Source: Alkalihalobacterium elongatum
Lineage (GTDB): Bacteria; Bacillota; Bacilli; Bacillales; Bacillaceae_F
NCBI RefSeq assembly: GCF_019024285.1
Contig: NZ_WMKZ01000002.1
Coordinates: 248,001-312,000 of the forward strand
Length of the DNA: 64,000 nt
Reading direction: 5' to 3'
Below, in pieces: positions 42,754-52,090 of the stretch. The notes under the pieces were generated by a model. That model was not told the origin of the DNA, ran no database searches, and saw nothing but the letters and a program-made list of their open reading frames with translations. The translations under genes and the position numbers were made by a program. How positions within the stretch are numbered: position 1 is the stretch's first letter; the number at the start of each line of letters is the position of its first letter.

Positions 42754-43782
42754 TTAGTTATTAATTACTTCAGCACTTTCATCCCATTGACCATTCCACT
42801 CAACACCTTGTTCTTCTGCAGCCTGTTTATTGATTAGTAATGTTAGCTCTGGTGGAATTTCTACATTAATTTCAGAAGGTACTTTCTCACCATTTAAAAT
42901 TTGGACAGCCATTTCACCTGCGCGGTAACCGATCGAGAAGAAATCAACTCCATAAGTTGCAAATCCGCCACCCTCTAGTGATTCAGGGTCACCTACGATT
43001 AATGGAATATCATAGTCATTTGCTACACCAACTAAAGCACCAAGACCTTGAACGACCGTATTATCCGTCGTCATTAGGAAAACATCTACGCGATCTGCTA
43101 AAGAACGAGCAGCTTCAGCTACTACTGCTGAAGAGTCTACACTTCGCTCTACTAGTGTAAGACTAGTACCTTCCATAGCTGCTTTTACAGCTTCTAGTTG
43201 GGCAATTGAATTTTGCTCACCAGAATCAATGATAATACCTACTGTTGCTCCTTCGAAATTTTCTTCGATGAATTGTACAGTTTTTTCTGTAAATTCAGGA
43301 TGTAAATCGATTACACCTGTAATGTTTTCACCAGGCTCGTCTAATGCAGTTACTAGTCCTGCTGATACTGGATCAGAAACAGAAGCAAATACGATAGGAA
43401 TTTCGTTAGTAGCATTTAATGCACCTAATGTACTTACTGTTGAGTTTGTAAAAATTAAATCTACATTATTCGCAACAAAGTTATTTGCGATTGTATGAAC
43501 GTTATTTTGATCTCCTTGTGCACTTTGGAAATCATAGGATACTGAAAGACCTGCATCTTCTATCGCTTTTTTGAAGCCTTCATAAGCAGCATCTAGTGAT
43601 GGATGTTCAACAATTTGTGTTGCCCCAATTTTAAATGTTACTTCTTCTTCTGCTGGTGCTTCTTCTCCAGCATTATTTTCTTCTGGTTCAGCTGGTGCAC
43701 TACTTTGCTGACCACAAGCAGATAGTGCCATAATGCCAACAGCCGCAGTACCCACTAATTTCATCCACTTTTTCATCTTCAT
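42754..43782 (-). CDS. ABC transporter substrate-binding lipoprotein (TrpX-like)
   Basis: A 342-aa extracellular binding lipoprotein of the PF04392 group. The signal MKMKKWMKLVGTAAVGIMAL ends at SAC (lipid cysteine about residue 23); an acidic linker rich in Glu/Ala follows. The two-lobed binding domain covers residues 45-340: FKIGATQIVEHPSLDAAYEG, VDLIFTNSTVSTLGALNATN, IPIVFASVSDPVSAGLV, GVIDLHPEFTEKTVQFIEEN and LEGGGFATYGVDFFSIGYRA. The A/DPVSAGLV and TYGVDF motifs are typical. It is the first gene of the operon, with a good promoter upstream. Confidence 0.92.
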   Translation of the reverse strand: MKMKKWMKLVGTAAVGIMALSACGQQSSAPAEPEENNAGEEAPAEEEVTFKIGATQIVEHPSLDAAYEGFKKAIEDAGLSVSYDFQSAQGDQNNVHTIANNFVANNVDLIFTNSTVSTLGALNATNEIPIVFASVSDPVSAGLVTALDEPGENITGVIDLHPEFTEKTVQFIEENFEGATVGIIIDSGEQNSIAQLEAVKAAMEGTSLTLVERSVDSSAVVAEAARSLADRVDVFLMTTDNTVVQGLGALVGVANDYDIPLIVGDPESLEGGGFATYGVDFFSIGYRAGEMAVQILNGEKVPSEINVEIPPELTLLINKQAAEEQGVEWNGQWDESAEVINN

Positions 43783-44128
43783 TTCCCCCTACAATTTTTA
43801 TAATTTTCTAATAGTTATGTATTATCATAGTATATCTATCAATGAGTTGTAAACAACTTTTTTTATCGGTTTAAAGCGTTTGTGCAAATACGCGTTTAAA
43901 CTCCAAAAAATAGAATGAATGTCCTTTTTTAGTAGCGAATATTTTCTAAATCGTTTGTTTATACTGTTTTTCAGAATAGCTTTTGTAAAGGAATAAACCT
44001 TTGCGATAATTCACATAAAATATTTGGCTTAAATAGGATTTCACTTCAACACTAAATTGTTCTTGCAAATAACCTATCATTTCAATACAGTAGGGAAAGA
44101 TAACACGGTTGAAAAGGATCGATTTACA
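43783..44128. promoter_or_regulatory. Divergent intergenic region, TrpX-like gene and AbrB pair
   Basis: No gene is seen in these 346 bases. On the minus strand TTTACA (43848-43853) and TATGAT (43824-43829), 18 bases apart, form a likely promoter for the ABC operon. An imperfect inverted repeat GTTTAAAGCG ... CGCGTTTAAAC lies at 43869-43901, upstream of that promoter, and may be an operator. I found no T-box or other known riboswitch. Confidence 0.5.
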
Positions 44129-44671
44129 ATGGATGTATTACAGTTCATACTTTTTATTGCTTTATCAGTTATTGGTGGCACGATCGGACAAAAATTAAGG
44201 CTTCCTGTTGGTACAATAATAGGGGCGATGTTTGCTGTTGGTTTGGCGAAAACATTTCATTTGTTGACTTTAGAAACAACGGTTCCAATGGCTTTCCTTC
44301 TCCAAGTAATGCTCGGACTTATGGTAGGATTAACGTTTATGAAACTATCAGTAGCACAGTTGCGTCAACTAGCTACAAGTCTTGTTGCTATTACATTTAG
44401 TGTTTTTTTCATTACTCTTGTTAGTGGATTTATCCTGGCAAAAGTCTCGTCTTTTGATCAAAGTGTTTCTATTTTGTCTGCAGCACCAGGGGGAATGATT
44501 GAAATGGCTACCATAGCGAAAACATTGTCATTACATGCTCCTGTTGTCATTATGCTTCATCTTATTAGAGTTCTTAGTGTCATGACGATTTTTCCAATTT
44601 TACTTGATTACTTGTATCGTAAAGAGGTGCAAAAAGGAGGAAAACAATATGAAACGTTGGGTCATCACTAG
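44129..44671 (+). CDS. AbrB-family membrane protein, first half
   Basis: A 180-aa membrane protein starting at ATG 44129, MDVLQFILFIALSVIGGTIG, with AAAAGGATCG about 7-10 bases upstream; earlier codons have no site. It contains about five hydrophobic segments and one copy of the AbrB (PF05145, formerly ammonia-monooxygenase-like) repeat, with the signature SAAPGGMIEMATIAKTLSLH near residue 125. E. coli AbrB has two such repeats in one chain of about 350 residues; here the second repeat is a separate overlapping gene. The two proteins probably form one complex. The function of the family is not established. Confidence 0.85.
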   Translation: MDVLQFILFIALSVIGGTIGQKLRLPVGTIIGAMFAVGLAKTFHLLTLETTVPMAFLLQVMLGLMVGLTFMKLSVAQLRQLATSLVAITFSVFFITLVSGFILAKVSSFDQSVSILSAAPGGMIEMATIAKTLSLHAPVVIMLHLIRVLSVMTIFPILLDYLYRKEVQKGGKQYETLGHH

Positions 44672-45140
44672 TCTGCTAGCATTACTAGGTGGCTGGCTTG
44701 GCTTCATGACATCCTTTCCTTTAGGTCCATTACTAGGTGCTTTATTATTGGTTGCAATGGTTCAAATGAAGACAAATAAACTACCTCCATTACCAAGTAA
44801 AGCCAAACGAATCATTCAAATGCTGCTCGGTGGTAGCATTGGGCTCACATTTAGTCAAGAAACGTTTTCTATACTTTCAACCATATGGTTACCTGCACTT
44901 CTATTACCATTATTACAAATTAGCGGTGCATTATTATTAGCAGTATTTCTAAAGAAATTTCTTAAATTCGATACATTAACAGCAGTTTGTAGCACTGCTC
45001 CAGCAGGAATGACTGAAATGATCGTACTTGCTGAAAAATATCCCGTGTCCGTTCCCACTGTTGTTACACTTCACCTTTTCCGTCTAATGCTCATTGTTAG
45101 TGCCATGCCATTTCTCATCTATTACTTATTCATACGATAA
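44649..45140 (+). CDS. AbrB-family membrane protein, second half
   Basis: A 163-aa membrane protein. The ATG at 44649 has AAAAAGGAGG at 7 bases and lies 23 bases before the end of the first gene. It starts MKRWVITSLLALLGGWLGFM and has about five hydrophobic segments. The signature STAPAGMTEMIVLAEKYPVS mirrors that of the upstream protein, and both continue with P-x-V-V-x-L-H-L-x-R. Together the two genes equal one ordinary AbrB protein, so they are a split or unfused pair. Confidence 0.85.
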   Translation: MKRWVITSLLALLGGWLGFMTSFPLGPLLGALLLVAMVQMKTNKLPPLPSKAKRIIQMLLGGSIGLTFSQETFSILSTIWLPALLLPLLQISGALLLAVFLKKFLKFDTLTAVCSTAPAGMTEMIVLAEKYPVSVPTVVTLHLFRLMLIVSAMPFLIYYLFIR

Positions 45141-45156
45141 GTTTTTTAGTTGATAA

Positions 45157-45198
45157 CGAAAAAATAACGAGGTTGACAGATGTCACCCTCGTTATTTT
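45157..45198. terminator. Bidirectional terminator
   Basis: A 16-17-bp stem with one mismatch (AAAATAACGAGG.TGAC with GTCA.CCTCGTTATTTT) and a 4-base loop, centred near 45179, lies between convergent genes and overlaps the last codons of the minus-strand gene. Confidence 0.85.
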
Positions 45199-45824
45199 CT
45201 ACATTCTACTTCATATTGGTAGTAATCTTCTTCTATTCTTTGCAATTCTGTCTCTATTATAGTTTGCAATTCTTCACAGGATTGGCCTTGATCATTTTGT
45301 TCAATTACGCGATTAATTTCTCCAGCATGTTCACGTTCATAATAAATATCAAAAGGAAAATGGTGTCTTAAGTATCGTTCAATACCTTCATCTTCGTACT
45401 TCTGCATATATCCTATTAATGGCTTGTAGTCATCAAAAACGACACCTACTCGTAAACTACCGTCCTTTAGGTTACTAATTTCAAATTCTTCGCCATAATT
45501 CATTTGGGTAAAAAGATATTCAATTACGACAACATCACTAAATGTTAAGAATTCCGCACTAGTATATTCCACTTCTACTTCATTGGCTTCCGTTACAATG
45601 ATACTTCCTTCATATGCCGTTACAAACATATTCTCTTTGACAAACATAGCACTAGCAACAACGACGATGACAATTAAAAATGCTGAAATATTTTCTAATC
45701 GTTTATCTTTTAACTCTTTCTTTTTCATCCATCTCGAAATAAGTAAAGAGAAAACAGCACAAATCAAGGCAACTACGAACACGCCTAAAACAATAAAAAG
45801 CCAGCTTGGAAATAATAACAACAT
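45192..45824 (-). CDS. Membrane protein of unknown function
   Basis: A 210-aa protein with two N-terminal hydrophobic segments (residues about 4-28, PSWLFIVLGVFVVALICAVF; and 45-62, ISAFLIVIVVVASAMF) joined by a basic loop, then an external domain of 145 residues, acidic and rich in Tyr and Glu (VEVEYTSAEFLTFSDVVVIE, IERYLRHHFPFDIYYEREHA). By the positive-inside rule the C-terminal domain is outside. No family is recognised. AGGA lies about 9 bases before the ATG. Confidence 0.72.
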   Translation of the reverse strand: MLLLFPSWLFIVLGVFVVALICAVFSLLISRWMKKKELKDKRLENISAFLIVIVVVASAMFVKENMFVTAYEGSIIVTEANEVEVEYTSAEFLTFSDVVVIEYLFTQMNYGEEFEISNLKDGSLRVGVVFDDYKPLIGYMQKYEDEGIERYLRHHFPFDIYYEREHAGEINRVIEQNDQGQSCEELQTIIETELQRIEEDYYQYEVECRK

Positions 45825-46015
45825 AATATCAAATCCTATCTATATAATTATCCATAGAAAATATGGTATCATACTTAACGTATAAATTACTGCTCATAAG
45901 TAAAACAATGAGCATGAAGGGTTATCTTTTTCATTATTACTGTCGTTATAGTTTCCAAAGACCCCTTTTAACAAATTATCACAAATTATAGTCATATAGA
46001 ATAGAGGTAAATGGA

Positions 46016-47782
46016 ATGAAAGTCGTTGTTACAACATTAAATGCGAAGTATATCCATACATGTCTTGCGCTTCGCTGTTTGAAAGCTTATGCTGAACCAG
46101 ATTATCCTGTAGAAATGGTCGAATTCACAATAAAAGATCCAGTCATGAATATTGTAACGGATCTCTATCAAAGAAAGCCTGATGTGATTGGTTTTAGCTG
46201 TTATATTTGGAATATAGAAGAAACGATTAAAGTTGTTGAGATGCTTAAAAAAATTATGCCAGACGTAACGATCGTCCTTGGTGGACCTGAAGTTTCTTAT
46301 GATACAGCCTATTGGCTTGATCGAATTCCACATGCTGATTTTATCGTTGTGGGAGAAGGCGAAGAAACGTTTAAACTTCTATTAGATGAGTTAAATAGTG
46401 ATCAAAAATTTCATATGGTATTTGGTCTTGCTTATCGTAAAGACGAAAAAGGTATTGTTAATCCACCAAGCTTTAAACTCGATTTAAATGCTATTCCATC
46501 CCCTTATCGTTTTCAAGAAGATTTACCAGCTCTCTCAAAACGTGTGACATACTTTGAAACGAGTCGAGGCTGTCCATTTAGCTGTCAATTTTGTTTATCT
46601 TCTATTGAAGTCGGCGTTCGCTATTTTGATATTGAACGTGTCAAATCAGATTTACTGTTCTTAATTAAAAGTGGTGCGAAGCTAATTAAGTTTGTTGATC
46701 GAACGTTTAATATTAAACGGGATTACGCCCTTGAAATTTTTCAATTCCTTATTGATAACCATGAGGGCTGCGTGTTTCAATTTGAAATAACAGCAGATAT
46801 TATGCGTCCAGAAGTACTTGAGTTTTTAAACGAAAACGCACCTGCTGGTATATTCCGATTTGAAATTGGTGTACAGTCAACGAATGATGCTACAAATGAA
46901 CTTGTTAAACGAAGACAAAATTTTGAAAAGCTTTCACGAACGGTAACACTTGTTAAAGAAGGTGGAAAAATTGACCAACACCTAGACTTAATTGCTGGTT
47001 TACCTGAGGAAGATTATGATTCGTTTAAGAAGACATTTAATGATGTGTTTGCTCTTCGTCCAGAAGAATTGCAACTTGGTTTCTTAAAAATGTTAAGAGG
47101 AACGGGATTACGATTAAGAGCAAAAGATCATGGTTATGTTTATATGGATCATGCTCCATATGAAATTCTTGGAAACAATATTCTACCTTTTAGTGATATC
47201 GTAAGAATAAAACGTGTCGAGGATGTGTTAGAGAAGTATTGGAATGATCACCGTATGGATGAAACAATCGAATACTTAGTCACAAAAGAGTTTGATTCGG
47301 CCTTTGACTTTTTCCAACAATTTGGGGACTATTGGGACAAGCAAGGCTGGTCTAAGATTGGTCATCAGCTTGAGGATTTATTCCGTCGTTTATATGAATT
47401 TTTGCAAGCAAGAAAGACGGAGAACCTAGAGATCATTCACGGTTTAATGGTTTATGATTATTTTATCCGTCATAAACATAAGCCGCGAACAACTTGGTGG
47501 AATTTCTCCTTAACGAAAGATCAGCAATCTCATTATTTAAAATCTATTGCCACTTATCCAGAGTATGTATCTGAAGAATTTACGCAATTAAGTTTGTCAG
47601 AAAAAGACCTTCATAAGCATACAATGATTGAAGTGATTGCTTTTGATCTCGATCATTATATAAAAACAAAAGAAGTGATTAATAACCAACAGTTAATTAT
47701 CGCTTATTTTAACCCAAAAGAACACAAAGCTACACATTACACATGCACTTTAAACCAATTAGAACAAGGCGCCTTTTCATAA
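46016..47782 (+). CDS. B12-binding-domain radical SAM protein with DUF4080
   Basis: A 588-aa enzyme. Residues 1-140 form a cobalamin-binding-type Rossmann domain (VVVTTLNAKYIHTCLALRCL, PDVIGFSCYIWNIEETIKVV, VLGGPEVSYDT). The radical SAM core begins ETSRGCPFSCQFCLSSIEVG near residue 180 with the C-x3-C-x2-C cluster; TADIMRPEVLEF and EIGVQSTNDATNELVKR follow. The C-terminal 200 residues fit the DUF4080 type. The classic B12 motif D-x-H-x-x-G is not visible in the N-terminal domain, so cobalamin binding is uncertain. GAGGTAAATGG precedes the ATG. A terminator overlaps the stop. The reaction is unknown. Confidence 0.88.
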   Translation: MKVVVTTLNAKYIHTCLALRCLKAYAEPDYPVEMVEFTIKDPVMNIVTDLYQRKPDVIGFSCYIWNIEETIKVVEMLKKIMPDVTIVLGGPEVSYDTAYWLDRIPHADFIVVGEGEETFKLLLDELNSDQKFHMVFGLAYRKDEKGIVNPPSFKLDLNAIPSPYRFQEDLPALSKRVTYFETSRGCPFSCQFCLSSIEVGVRYFDIERVKSDLLFLIKSGAKLIKFVDRTFNIKRDYALEIFQFLIDNHEGCVFQFEITADIMRPEVLEFLNENAPAGIFRFEIGVQSTNDATNELVKRRQNFEKLSRTVTLVKEGGKIDQHLDLIAGLPEEDYDSFKKTFNDVFALRPEELQLGFLKMLRGTGLRLRAKDHGYVYMDHAPYEILGNNILPFSDIVRIKRVEDVLEKYWNDHRMDETIEYLVTKEFDSAFDFFQQFGDYWDKQGWSKIGHQLEDLFRRLYEFLQARKTENLEIIHGLMVYDYFIRHKHKPRTTWWNFSLTKDQQSHYLKSIATYPEYVSEEFTQLSLSEKDLHKHTMIEVIAFDLDHYIKTKEVINNQQLIIAYFNPKEHKATHYTCTLNQLEQGAFS

Positions 47783-47792
47783 GGCGTTTTTT
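47770..47792 (+). terminator. Terminator overlapping the stop codon
   Basis: CGCCTT (47770-47775) pairs with AAGGCG (47781-47786), loop of 5, then TTTTTT. Confidence 0.82.
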
Positions 47793-47835
47793 CTAATAGC
47801 TTTAGAGCATGCATCTTAAAGGGAGGGATATGAAC

Positions 47836-48747
47836 TTGAATCGTTGGGCATATTTATCGATTGCTGCAGGTGCAGCTCTTTGGGGGACAATTGGATTATT
47901 TGTTCAAGAACTTTATAGCCTCGGCTTAACCCCACTTCAAGTTGTTGCTCTCCGTGTCAGTTGTGCCGTTATCTTTTTGTTAAGCTATTGCCTTCTCGTC
48001 AATCGACAATGGCTTCGAGTTCGCTTAAAAGATAGTCCATTATTCATTGGTACTGGAATTATTAGTATCGTCTTTTTTAATTGGTGTTTCTTCGTTGCAA
48101 TCCAAGAAACCTCCATATCAGTAGCAGCAATACTTCTATACACCGCTCCTGCTTTTGTCCTTGTCTTATCTCGTCTTATATTTAAGGAGCTATTAACGGC
48201 GAGAAAGCTCCTGTCTCTTACCTTGACTTTATTCGGCTGTATACTCGTAGTTGAACTGTTACCAAATGGGTCTATAACAATGACAACTCTTGGAGTCATT
48301 GCAGGTATAGGCTCTGGACTATTTTATGGCTTATACAGCATTTTTGGAAAATTCGCTTTACAAAAGTATAATCCGATGACAGTAACCGTTTATACGTTTT
48401 TATTTGCTGCACTATTTACCCTACCTGTCAGTCAAGTGTGGACGTGGATTGGTGAATTAAACAATATAAAACTATGGGTTTACGCTGGTAGTTTAGGATT
48501 ATTCCCAACCGTATTGGCTTTTATTTTATATACAAAAGGGCTTAGACACGTTGAAGCTGGAAAAGCATCTATTATTGCCACATTAGAGCCTGTCGTTGCA
48601 GCCTTTATTGGTATGTTTTTTTATTATGAAATTTTAACTCTTTGGCAATATATTGGTGTTATTCTCGTCATCTGTTCAGTAATCTTCGTACAGAATATAT
48701 CTATGCCCAAATTCCAAAGAAAAACAAAGATGGATCATTCAGCTTAA
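47836..48747 (+). CDS. EamA/DMT-family transporter
   Basis: A 303-aa drug/metabolite transporter with ten hydrophobic segments in two EamA repeats (first from WAYLSIAAGAALWGTIGLFV, second from GVIAGIGSGLFYGLYSIFGK, with conserved ALWGT and LEPVVAAFIGMFFYYE). The TTG at 47836 stands 9 bases after GGAGG; the ATG at 47830 is only 3 bases from it and is less likely. Members export or import metabolites, amino acids or nucleosides. No substrate can be read from the sequence. Confidence 0.87.
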   Translation: MNRWAYLSIAAGAALWGTIGLFVQELYSLGLTPLQVVALRVSCAVIFLLSYCLLVNRQWLRVRLKDSPLFIGTGIISIVFFNWCFFVAIQETSISVAAILLYTAPAFVLVLSRLIFKELLTARKLLSLTLTLFGCILVVELLPNGSITMTTLGVIAGIGSGLFYGLYSIFGKFALQKYNPMTVTVYTFLFAALFTLPVSQVWTWIGELNNIKLWVYAGSLGLFPTVLAFILYTKGLRHVEAGKASIIATLEPVVAAFIGMFFYYEILTLWQYIGVILVICSVIFVQNISMPKFQRKTKMDHSA

Positions 48748-48823
48748 TGGCAAACGGTTGAAAAAATTGATTTTCCTCTTTAAAAGTCTTATCCTTAGTT
48801 GAAAAGACTAGGAGGGAAACTAG

Positions 48824-49570
48824 ATGAATGAAGTTATTAATATATTAAAAAACCACAGATCCATCCGTAGTTATACAAACGACCCAGTAAGTGAAGATCA
48901 CCTATTAGCGATTGTTGAAGCTGCTCAAGCTGCTCCCTCATGGATAAATGGACAGCAAGTTTCAATAGTCTCTGTAAAAGATCAACAAACAAAAAAGAAA
49001 TTGGCCGAACTTGTAGGCAACCAAAAATATGTCGATGAGGCTCCTGTTTTCTTTGTATTTTGTGCTGATTTTTATCGTGCATCATTAGCTGCGGAAAAAG
49101 AAGGTACACAACTTGCAGTCGAAAATGAGGTCGATTCATTATTAGTCGGGGCAACAGATGTTGGCCTTGCGATGGGCAATGCCATTGCTGCTGCCGAATC
49201 ACTCGGGTTAGGTTGTGTTCCAATTGGTGGGGTTCGCCGTAACCCTCTAGAAGTCATAGAATTATTAGCGCTTCCTAAATACGTAATTCCTATTTCAGGT
49301 TTATGCATTGGGTACGCTGCAGAAGATCCTGGACATAAACCACGTTTCCCAAAAGAAGCTGTTTTTCATAAGGAAACTTATAATTCAAACTTAAAAGACA
49401 TTATCGATACATATGATCAACAAATGGAAAAGTATACGCTTGACCGAACGAATGGCCAAACTTCTTCTAATTGGTCTACACGAGTTGCTTCTTTTTATAG
49501 CAAACCTTACTACGATAACATTGCAGAGATGTTGAAGCAACAAGGGTTTCGTTGTAATAATTTAAAATAA
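48824..49570 (+). CDS. Nitroreductase-family NAD(P)H:FMN oxidoreductase (NfrA/NfsA-like)
   Basis: A 248-aa flavin reductase of the NfsA/FRP group. Residues 8-17, KNHRSIRSYT, form the FMN-phosphate motif H-R-S-x-R; AAQAAPSWINGQQVSIVSV and SLLVGATDVGLAMGNAIAAA build the dimer interface and FMN pocket; ESLGLGCVPIGGVRRNP is characteristic of NfsA-type enzymes. AGGAGGG lies 7 bases before the ATG and a strong terminator follows. B. subtilis NfrA has the same size. Likely roles are reduction of quinones, nitro compounds or chromate and supply of reduced FMN. Confidence 0.9.
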   Translation: MNEVINILKNHRSIRSYTNDPVSEDHLLAIVEAAQAAPSWINGQQVSIVSVKDQQTKKKLAELVGNQKYVDEAPVFFVFCADFYRASLAAEKEGTQLAVENEVDSLLVGATDVGLAMGNAIAAAESLGLGCVPIGGVRRNPLEVIELLALPKYVIPISGLCIGYAAEDPGHKPRFPKEAVFHKETYNSNLKDIIDTYDQQMEKYTLDRTNGQTSSNWSTRVASFYSKPYYDNIAEMLKQQGFRCNNLK

Positions 49571-49578
49571 ATCAAATG

Positions 49579-49612
49579 TAAGAGGTTGAACAAATTTGTT
49601 CAACCTCTTGCA
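49579..49612. terminator. Bidirectional terminator
   Basis: A perfect palindrome of 15 bp per side with its centre at 49594/49595; it lies between convergent genes. T run is short (TTGCATTTC). Confidence 0.8.
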
Positions 49613-49614
49613 TT

Positions 49615-50622
49615 TCATTGCTTCTCATTATAGAAACGTTCTGCTCCTGGATGAACATCAATTGGGATTGGATCTATAACTTTATCTAATTCAATATTTT
49701 TATCTAATTGAAGTTGGTTACTAATCTTTTCTTCATTTTCCATTATTGCTTTTGTCACTTCATAAACAATATCATCATCTACACTTGAGTTCACAATGAG
49801 CATTACTTGGTTTGCCACTGTAGTCACTTCAGCTGGTGTATCAAACACATCTTTAGGAATGGTCAATGAAATAAAGTAGGGAAATTCTCCTTCAATATCT
49901 GCCGTTTTATCAACACTCATTGAAATGAAGCTTATCTCATTCTCTTTTTCATTTAATAAATCTATTTCTTCATACTCCATGGTTGTTGTAATAAAAGCGG
50001 CATCAATCGTCCCGTCCTTAATGTTTTCTATAGCCTCACCTATATCCATACTTTTTGTATTCATTTCCTCAAAAGAAACTCCATGTAATTTTAGAATTTG
50101 ATCTGCTTTTGCTTCAGTGGTTGATCCCCTTTGTCCTACCGCAACCTTTTTTCCAGCTAGCTCTTCAACCGTTTGTATTTCACTTTCTTGACTTGCGATA
50201 ATAAGGAGTACTTCAGGATATATTGATGCTACACCATGGAATCCAGTAATTGGGACATTTCCTTCAAACAAATCTGTTGCATGAGTAGCGTAGTACGCAA
50301 TATCCGTTTCAACGATCGCAAAGTCAGCATGCCCGTCTACAACCTCATATAGACTCGCAATGGCCCTTTCAGAGGATAATAGAGAAGTTGTTACGTTATC
50401 AACATTTGTATTAATGATTTGCTTGGCAAGTATCTCACCAAGGATTGAATATGTATTTTTATCTTTACTTGTTACTATCTTTATTTCCCGACTGCCCTCT
50501 TCTTTTACACTTACAGCATTTACATCACTGTTTACCACGTTAGTTTCTTCTGTACTTGTACACCCTGCTAAAACAACAAAAATTAGAAGTAGGATAATAC
50601 AGAAAAGATTACTTTGTTTCAC
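49615..50622 (-). CDS. Orphan TAXI-family solute-binding lipoprotein
   Basis: A 335-aa lipoprotein. The GTG at 50622 has AAGGGGGAG at 6 bases. The signal MKQSNLFCIILLLIFVVLAG ends at GCTS (C21). The mature part has TAXI-type motifs: IASLYEVVDGHADFAIVETD, VEELAGKKVAVGQRGSTTEA, and VHPGAERFYNEKQ at the end, as in the TAXI protein at 31660, but the GSxGGxYYPLG ligand-binding start is replaced by TSKDKNTYSILGEILAKQ. No TRAP permease gene is adjacent. It could serve the permease at 32890, or have become a sensor. Confidence 0.85.
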   Translation of the reverse strand: MKQSNLFCIILLLIFVVLAGCTSTEETNVVNSDVNAVSVKEEGSREIKIVTSKDKNTYSILGEILAKQIINTNVDNVTTSLLSSERAIASLYEVVDGHADFAIVETDIAYYATHATDLFEGNVPITGFHGVASIYPEVLLIIASQESEIQTVEELAGKKVAVGQRGSTTEAKADQILKLHGVSFEEMNTKSMDIGEAIENIKDGTIDAAFITTTMEYEEIDLLNEKENEISFISMSVDKTADIEGEFPYFISLTIPKDVFDTPAEVTTVANQVMLIVNSSVDDDIVYEVTKAIMENEEKISNQLQLDKNIELDKVIDPIPIDVHPGAERFYNEKQ

Positions 50623-50942
50623 ATACAACTCCCCCTTATTTTTTTGCTATGAGCAAAATCAACACCAAACTTTAACAGCGCCATTTCTTTAGTTATACAA
50701 AGCTAATACAAAATACAAAACATAATAGATAACTATCATTCTCCTATTAATTACAATATGAACGTGCAGTGCAAATAATTAGTATCACTTTTAATAACTT
50801 GTTTATGGGATTTCAGACCTATCACTATATAAGTCCATAGTAACAATTTTCAGAATTAAGAGCTTTTAACTTTACGTTATTATAAATATATTATACATTT
50901 GTTGTGTATTAGTTATACAACCAAAAATTAGGGGGAATTGAA
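50623..50942. promoter_or_regulatory. Divergent intergenic region before the fasciclin gene
   Basis: No gene is seen in these 320 very AT-rich bases. A near-palindrome GTTGTGTA ... TATACAAC (50901-50921, one mismatch) lies about 20-40 bases before the fasciclin start and could be an operator. AT-rich -10-like sequences around 50875-50895 are plausible but too degenerate to name one promoter. Confidence 0.4.
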
Positions 50943-52085
50943 ATGCACAAATCAAAGGTTTTTGTCATGTCACTGGTTTTTATTTTACTTATGTCCATGT
51001 CTTTTGGAATGGGAACACTTGCTGAAGAGAACAATGCTGATATTGTTGATACAGCAGTAGCTGCTGATGATTTCAACACATTAGTAGCAGCTGTTCAAGC
51101 CGCTGATTTAGTTGATGCTCTTAAAGGGGACGGTCCTTTCACAGTATTTGCTCCTACTGACGAGGCTTTTGCTACTGCACTAGAAGAATTAGGTTTAACA
51201 GCAGAGGAACTACTAGCTAGTGATCAACTAGTAGATATTCTTTTATATCACGTTGTTGAAGGTAAGGTGATGTCTAGTGATCTAGAAGATGGAATGCAAG
51301 CTACTACATTAAACGGGGAAAGTATTGCAATCACTTTAGATCCTGTACAAGTAAATGGAGTAAATGTTGTAACTCCTGACGTTGAAGCTTCAAACGGTGT
51401 TATTCATATTATTGATGCAGTTTTATTACCACCAACAGAAGAAGCTACAGAAGAGGAGACTACTGAAGAGGAAGCTACAGAAGAAGAAAGTAGTTTAGTT
51501 GATATCGTTGAAACAGCGGTTGCTGCTGGTAACTTTGAAACATTATTAGCCGCTGCTGAAGCTGCAGGATTAGTTGATGCTCTTAAAGGAGAAGGTCCTT
51601 TAACGGTATTTGCTCCTACTGATGAAGCTTTTGCTAACCTACTAGATGCTTTAGAAGTTACTGGAGAAGAATTACTAGCTCGTGAAGATCTTGCAGATAT
51701 TCTTTTATATCATGTAGTGGCAGGCAAAGTAATGTCTACTGATCTAGAAGATGGAGCAGAGGTTGAGACTTTAAACGGCGCTAAAGTGACGATTTCATTA
51801 GGCAACTCAGTACAAGTTAATGACGCAACGGTTGTAACTGCTGATTTTGAAGCTTCAAACGGCGTTATTCACGTTATTGATACTGTTTTAATCCCTACTG
51901 GAGATGTTGCTGACGAAGAAGAGGCAGCAGAGGAAATCAATGCTGGTGCTACAGAGTCTGGAGATGCAACACCTGCTATTCCGCAAACAAGTAATAATTC
52001 AGTACTTATCTATGTTTTATTAGCTGTAATTGCTGGTGGAATTGCATTATTCTTTATTAGAAAAGAAAAGATTGCTAGAGTCTAA
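50943..52085 (+). CDS. Two-domain fasciclin (FAS1) surface protein with sorting signal
   Basis: A 380-aa secreted protein. Signal peptide about residues 1-27 ([24 protein letters not shown]). Two FAS1 domains follow, about residues 33-162 and 178-310, each with the H1 box ([40 protein letters not shown]), LLYHVV-GKVMS and the H2 box [17 protein letters not shown], joined by a Thr/Glu-rich linker. The C-terminus has IPQTS (346-350), a hydrophobic stretch [18 protein letters not shown] and a basic tail, i.e. a sortase-type cell-wall sorting signal with a non-LPxTG motif. A class B sortase is encoded next. FAS1 proteins usually mediate adhesion. AGGGGG precedes the ATG. Confidence 0.9.
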   Translation: MHKSKVFVMSLVFILLMSMSFGMGTLAEENNADIVDTAVAADDFNTLVAAVQAADLVDALKGDGPFTVFAPTDEAFATALEELGLTAEELLASDQLVDILLYHVVEGKVMSSDLEDGMQATTLNGESIAITLDPVQVNGVNVVTPDVEASNGVIHIIDAVLLPPTEEATEEETTEEEATEEESSLVDIVETAVAAGNFETLLAAAEAAGLVDALKGEGPLTVFAPTDEAFANLLDALEVTGEELLAREDLADILLYHVVAGKVMSTDLEDGAEVETLNGAKVTISLGNSVQVNDATVVTADFEASNGVIHVIDTVLIPTGDVADEEEAAEEINAGATESGDATPAIPQTSNNSVLIYVLLAVIAGGIALFFIRKEKIARV

Positions 52086-52090
52086 TCAGA

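Noticed and set aside
43783-44128. T-box or other riboswitch before the TrpXYZ-like operon
   Set aside because: The leader between promoter and start is only about 35 bases, far too short for a T-box; no specifier loop or T-box sequence seen.
45825-46015. Cobalamin riboswitch before the B12-binding radical SAM gene
   Set aside because: No B12-box-like sequence and too little space; only a 7-bp TGCTCAT/ATGAGCA hairpin is present.
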